The notes under the pieces were generated by a model that saw only the letters and a program-made list of their open reading frames with translations, made no database searches and was not told where the DNA came from. The position numbers and the translations under genes are program-made. Positions 11,372 through 13,089 of a stretch of 13,089 nucleotides of DNA are shown here, piece after piece. Source of the stretch: Actinomycetota bacterium (lineage in GTDB: Bacteria > Actinomycetota > Actinomycetes > Nanopelagicales > Nanopelagicaceae); assembly GCA_029978425.1 (NCBI GenBank), contig JAPOJL010000015.1:1-13089 (forward strand). The letters are read 5' to 3'. How positions within the stretch are numbered: position 1 is the stretch's first letter; the number at the start of each line of letters is the position of its first letter.

Positions 11372-11599
11372 GTGGCTTTAGCGCTCTCAATCCTGCTGGT
11401 TCTCACCAGCATCTTGATGATCCTGCTGGTTCTGCTTCATAAAGGTAAAGGCAGCGGCCTCTCTGATCTCTTTGGCGGTGGAATGTCATCCACATACGGC
11501 GGCTCATCAGTTGTAGAGAAGAATCTCGATCGCATCACTATCGTGGTTGGCGGTATCTGGTTTGCATCAATTATCGCTCTTGGTCTAGTTCTTAAATAA
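11372..11599 (+). CDS. secG: Preprotein translocase subunit SecG
   Basis: SecG, 75 residues, is the small membrane subunit of the SecYEG export channel. The sequence has two membrane segments (about residues 3-22 and 54-73) joined by the glycine-rich loop typical of the family, with HKGKGSGLSDLFGGG after the first segment. The start is GTG at 11372, chosen because AAGGAG lies six bases upstream. Its position after gap-pgk-tpiA is conserved in actinobacteria. The first membrane segment is built from a 30-base near-duplication (ILLVL twice), described separately. The stop is TAA. Confidence 0.93.
   Translation: MALALSILLVLTSILMILLVLLHKGKGSGLSDLFGGGMSSTYGGSSVVEKNLDRITIVVGGIWFASIIALGLVLK
11390..11433 (+). 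repeat. 30-base-period direct repeat with alternative hairpins in secG
   Basis: ATCCTGCTGGTTCT occurs at 11390-11403 and again at 11420-11433, exactly 30 bases (10 codons) apart in frame, coding for ILLVL in both copies. Between them, ACCAGCA (11405-11411) is fully complementary to TGCTGGT in either copy (11394-11400 or 11424-11430). Two 7-base stems, with 4- and 12-base loops, are therefore possible and mutually exclusive. Confidence 0.85.
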
Positions 11600-11641
11600 T
11601 TCTTATCGCACGCATTTAACGAAAACTCAAAGGAGAAATTC

Positions 11642-11989
11642 ATGGCAGGTGGAAGCGCAATCCGTGGCTCCCGTGTCGGCGCTGGCCCCATGGGCGAAGC
11701 CGAACGCGGCGAGGCAATTGCACGCTTTAGAGTTTCTTATTGGTGCCTCAATGGCCATGAAACCAAACCATCATTTGCCGAAGATGGAACTGTTGTGGTT
11801 CCTGATGAATGGGATTGCCCACGATGTGGATTCCCAGCTGGTCGCGACAAGAACAACCCTCCTTCGCCAATCAAGAACGAGCCTTACAAAACCCACTTGG
11901 CATACGTGAAAGAGCGACGTACTGAAGCTGAAGCAAAGAAGATTTTAGAAGCGGCTTTGAAGAAACACCGCGGGGAAGACGAAGACTAA
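11642..11989 (+). CDS. RbpA-family RNA polymerase-binding protein
   Basis: A 115-residue protein of the actinobacterial RbpA family, whose studied members bind RNA polymerase and the group 1/2 sigma factors to stabilise open complexes. The N-terminal tail has AIRGSRVGAGPM. A zinc-ribbon-like core follows, with Cys and His in YWCLNGH and a CPRC pair in WDCPRCGFPAG. The C-terminus THLAYVKERRTEAEA aligns with the sigma-interacting THWDM..ERR helix. It differs from the classical RbpA that I recall from Mycobacterium and Streptomyces in the N-terminal region, in the linker (few basic residues) and in the sigma helix (Leu for Trp), so it may be the secG-linked paralogue rather than the canonical protein. 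I give no gene symbol for that reason. AAAGGAG at 11629-11635 sets the ATG. Its TAA overlaps the pgi stop on the other strand. Confidence 0.85.
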   Translation: MAGGSAIRGSRVGAGPMGEAERGEAIARFRVSYWCLNGHETKPSFAEDGTVVVPDEWDCPRCGFPAGRDKNNPPSPIKNEPYKTHLAYVKERRTEAEAKKILEAALKKHRGEDED

Positions 11990-13089
11990 AGTTCTTTTGC
12001 CGCGGCAATTAATTCTTTAATTCCCGCGCTCCGTTCTTTTAAGTGAAATCTCACTAAGGGGTAGTTGCGCGCTGCGAGGGCCTCGTTATCGCCGAGCGCT
12101 TGTGCCATGACAAGTACTTCAAAACCATAGTCACGTCCATGAATGGGCCATCGGACATTTGTTGCGCCTGTGATCTGGATAAAGGAACCAACTTTTGGTC
12201 CACCTTTATGGAACTGTCCTGTGGAATGCAAGAAGCGTGGACCCCATCCAAAGGTTACGGGTTTCTTTCCTGCTTTCTCTAAAAGTTCTTGTAATTGCTT
12301 CACATCGTCATCGACCCCGCGATGAAGGTATGCCATCAGCGCGATGTAACCATTGTGATGAGATATTGCACTATGTAAATAATCAGTCAACGACTGCGCC
12401 TTCGAATCAGAGAACACAGTAATAGCGCTGGTTTCAAAGGCTGGCTCAGGATTTTGAACTCCCTTTCCCTTCCAGCGTTCAAGAAGCGCGCCAGTCTTTT
12501 CTTTTGCCTCTGTCACGTTTGGTTGATTAAAAGGATCAACTTGCATTAAGTAGCCGAGAAGGGCTGTGACCCACTCCCAGAAAATAAATTGTTCGCCAAG
12601 TGAACCAATGACAGCAATCTCGCCTTGCTCATCAAAAGTAATAACCGGAAATATCTCACTCTTAGGTGATGAAGTAACAATCGGAAGAACGCCCTTCTCA
12701 TCTTTGCCTGTCGACTCAGCGATGAGTTGCTCAATCCAATCGCTCAATCCGGGTAGCGTCGAACCAGCATCACAGAATCCTGTGTAAGCAAATGTGGGCT
12801 CCGCGAGAGTTGCAGCAACGCTCACCACCGTCGAATTAGGCAGAAGAAAAGTTTGAGCAGCTTCGTAGGCATCATCGATTAAGACTGAAACATCAACTCC
12901 TATCAACGCAGCTGGGGTAAGTCCAAATGCGCTGAGCGCACTAAATCGTCCACCAACATTGGGATCAGCGCTAATAACTCGAAGACCCGCAGCGCGCGAT
13001 TCCTTATCTAGAGGAGAGTCTGGATCGGTAACAATCACAAGATGATTTCTCGGATCAAGGCCTTGGTGAAGAAGCTGGGCTACTGCTGC
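11986..13089 (-). CDS. pgi: Glucose-6-phosphate isomerase, 3' part
   Basis: C-terminal 367 residues of a Pgi that converts glucose-6-phosphate to fructose-6-phosphate. The frame stays open to the window edge (17 codons beyond the GTG at 13038, reading AAVAQLLHQGLDP), so the GTG is internal. SIS-domain marks are NVGGRFSALSAFGLTPAAL and the later FIFWEWVTALLGYLMQVDPFNQPNV. The catalytic end has GWGPRFLHSTGQFHKGGP, with the active-site Lys of the HK pair. This variant resembles the actinobacterial form that in some taxa is fused behind transaldolase; the missing N-terminus prevents deciding whether this one is fused. It is convergent with the RbpA-like gene: its TAG stop (complement of 11986-11988) shares bases with that gene's TAA, leaving no room for a terminator between them. 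Confidence 0.93.
   Translation of the reverse strand, partial: AAVAQLLHQGLDPRNHLVIVTDPDSPLDKESRAAGLRVISADPNVGGRFSALSAFGLTPAALIGVDVSVLIDDAYEAAQTFLLPNSTVVSVAATLAEPTFAYTGFCDAGSTLPGLSDWIEQLIAESTGKDEKGVLPIVTSSPKSEIFPVITFDEQGEIAVIGSLGEQFIFWEWVTALLGYLMQVDPFNQPNVTEAKEKTGALLERWKGKGVQNPEPAFETSAITVFSDSKAQSLTDYLHSAISHHNGYIALMAYLHRGVDDDVKQLQELLEKAGKKPVTFGWGPRFLHSTGQFHKGGPKVGSFIQITGATNVRWPIHGRDYGFEVLVMAQALGDNEALAARNYPLVRFHLKERSAGIKELIAAAKEL

Noticed and set aside
10851..11390. Long minus-strand open frame opposite tpiA and secG (179 codons)
   Set aside because: It is a shadow of conserved tpiA on the other strand, has no recognisable domain and runs through the intergenic promoter region.
11997..12008. 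Palindrome TTGCCGCGGCAA near the rbpA/pgi junction as a terminator
   Set aside because: As a hairpin it has only a 4-base stem with no T tract, and it encodes the alanine-rich end of pgi.

Overview
The window looks like a compact chromosomal segment of an actinobacterium. Three things support this: RbpA-family and WhiA proteins are present, the order rapZ-yvcK-whiA is followed by gap-pgk-tpiA-secG, and a Pgi of actinobacterial type ends the window. Base composition is only moderate in GC by eye (about half), and genes abut or overlap with almost no spacers. That combination would fit a streamlined lineage such as the freshwater acI group (Nanopelagicales). The lineage is an inference from gene content and order, not a database match.

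Layout. Bases 1-5305 hold the three nucleotide excision repair genes, uvrB (3' part only), uvrA and uvrC, which overlap or nearly touch. Bases 5343-8154 hold the conserved rapZ-yvcK-whiA block (P-loop/RNA-binding protein, CofD-like protein, sporulation-type regulator). After a 131-base spacer with promoter-like sequence, bases 8286-11291 hold lower glycolysis: gap, pgk and tpiA. Then come secG (Sec translocon subunit) and an RbpA-like RNA polymerase-binding protein gene. On the opposite strand the 3' two thirds or so of pgi (glucose-6-phosphate isomerase) runs in from the right edge and ends in overlap with the stop codon of the RbpA-like gene. There is no gene-free stretch over 300 bases, and I see no rRNA, tRNA, CRISPR array, insertion sequence or phage gene.

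The most unusual point is in pgk. The gene is intact and well conserved over 402 codons except for one in-frame TGA at codon 360 (10361-10363). It replaces the third glycine of the catalytic GGGDS nucleotide-binding loop. The 42 downstream codons keep the normal PGK C-terminus and end at a TAA just before tpiA. Four neighbouring genes (uvrC, rapZ, yvcK, gap) use TGA as a real stop, so this is not simple reassignment of the codon. It is either a sequencing or assembly error, a very recent nonsense mutation, or a readthrough/suppression case in a central glycolytic enzyme.

Functionally, the left half is UvrABC DNA repair plus cell-envelope/division regulation, and the right half is central carbon metabolism (Pgi, Tpi, Gap, Pgk) with protein export and transcription factors between.
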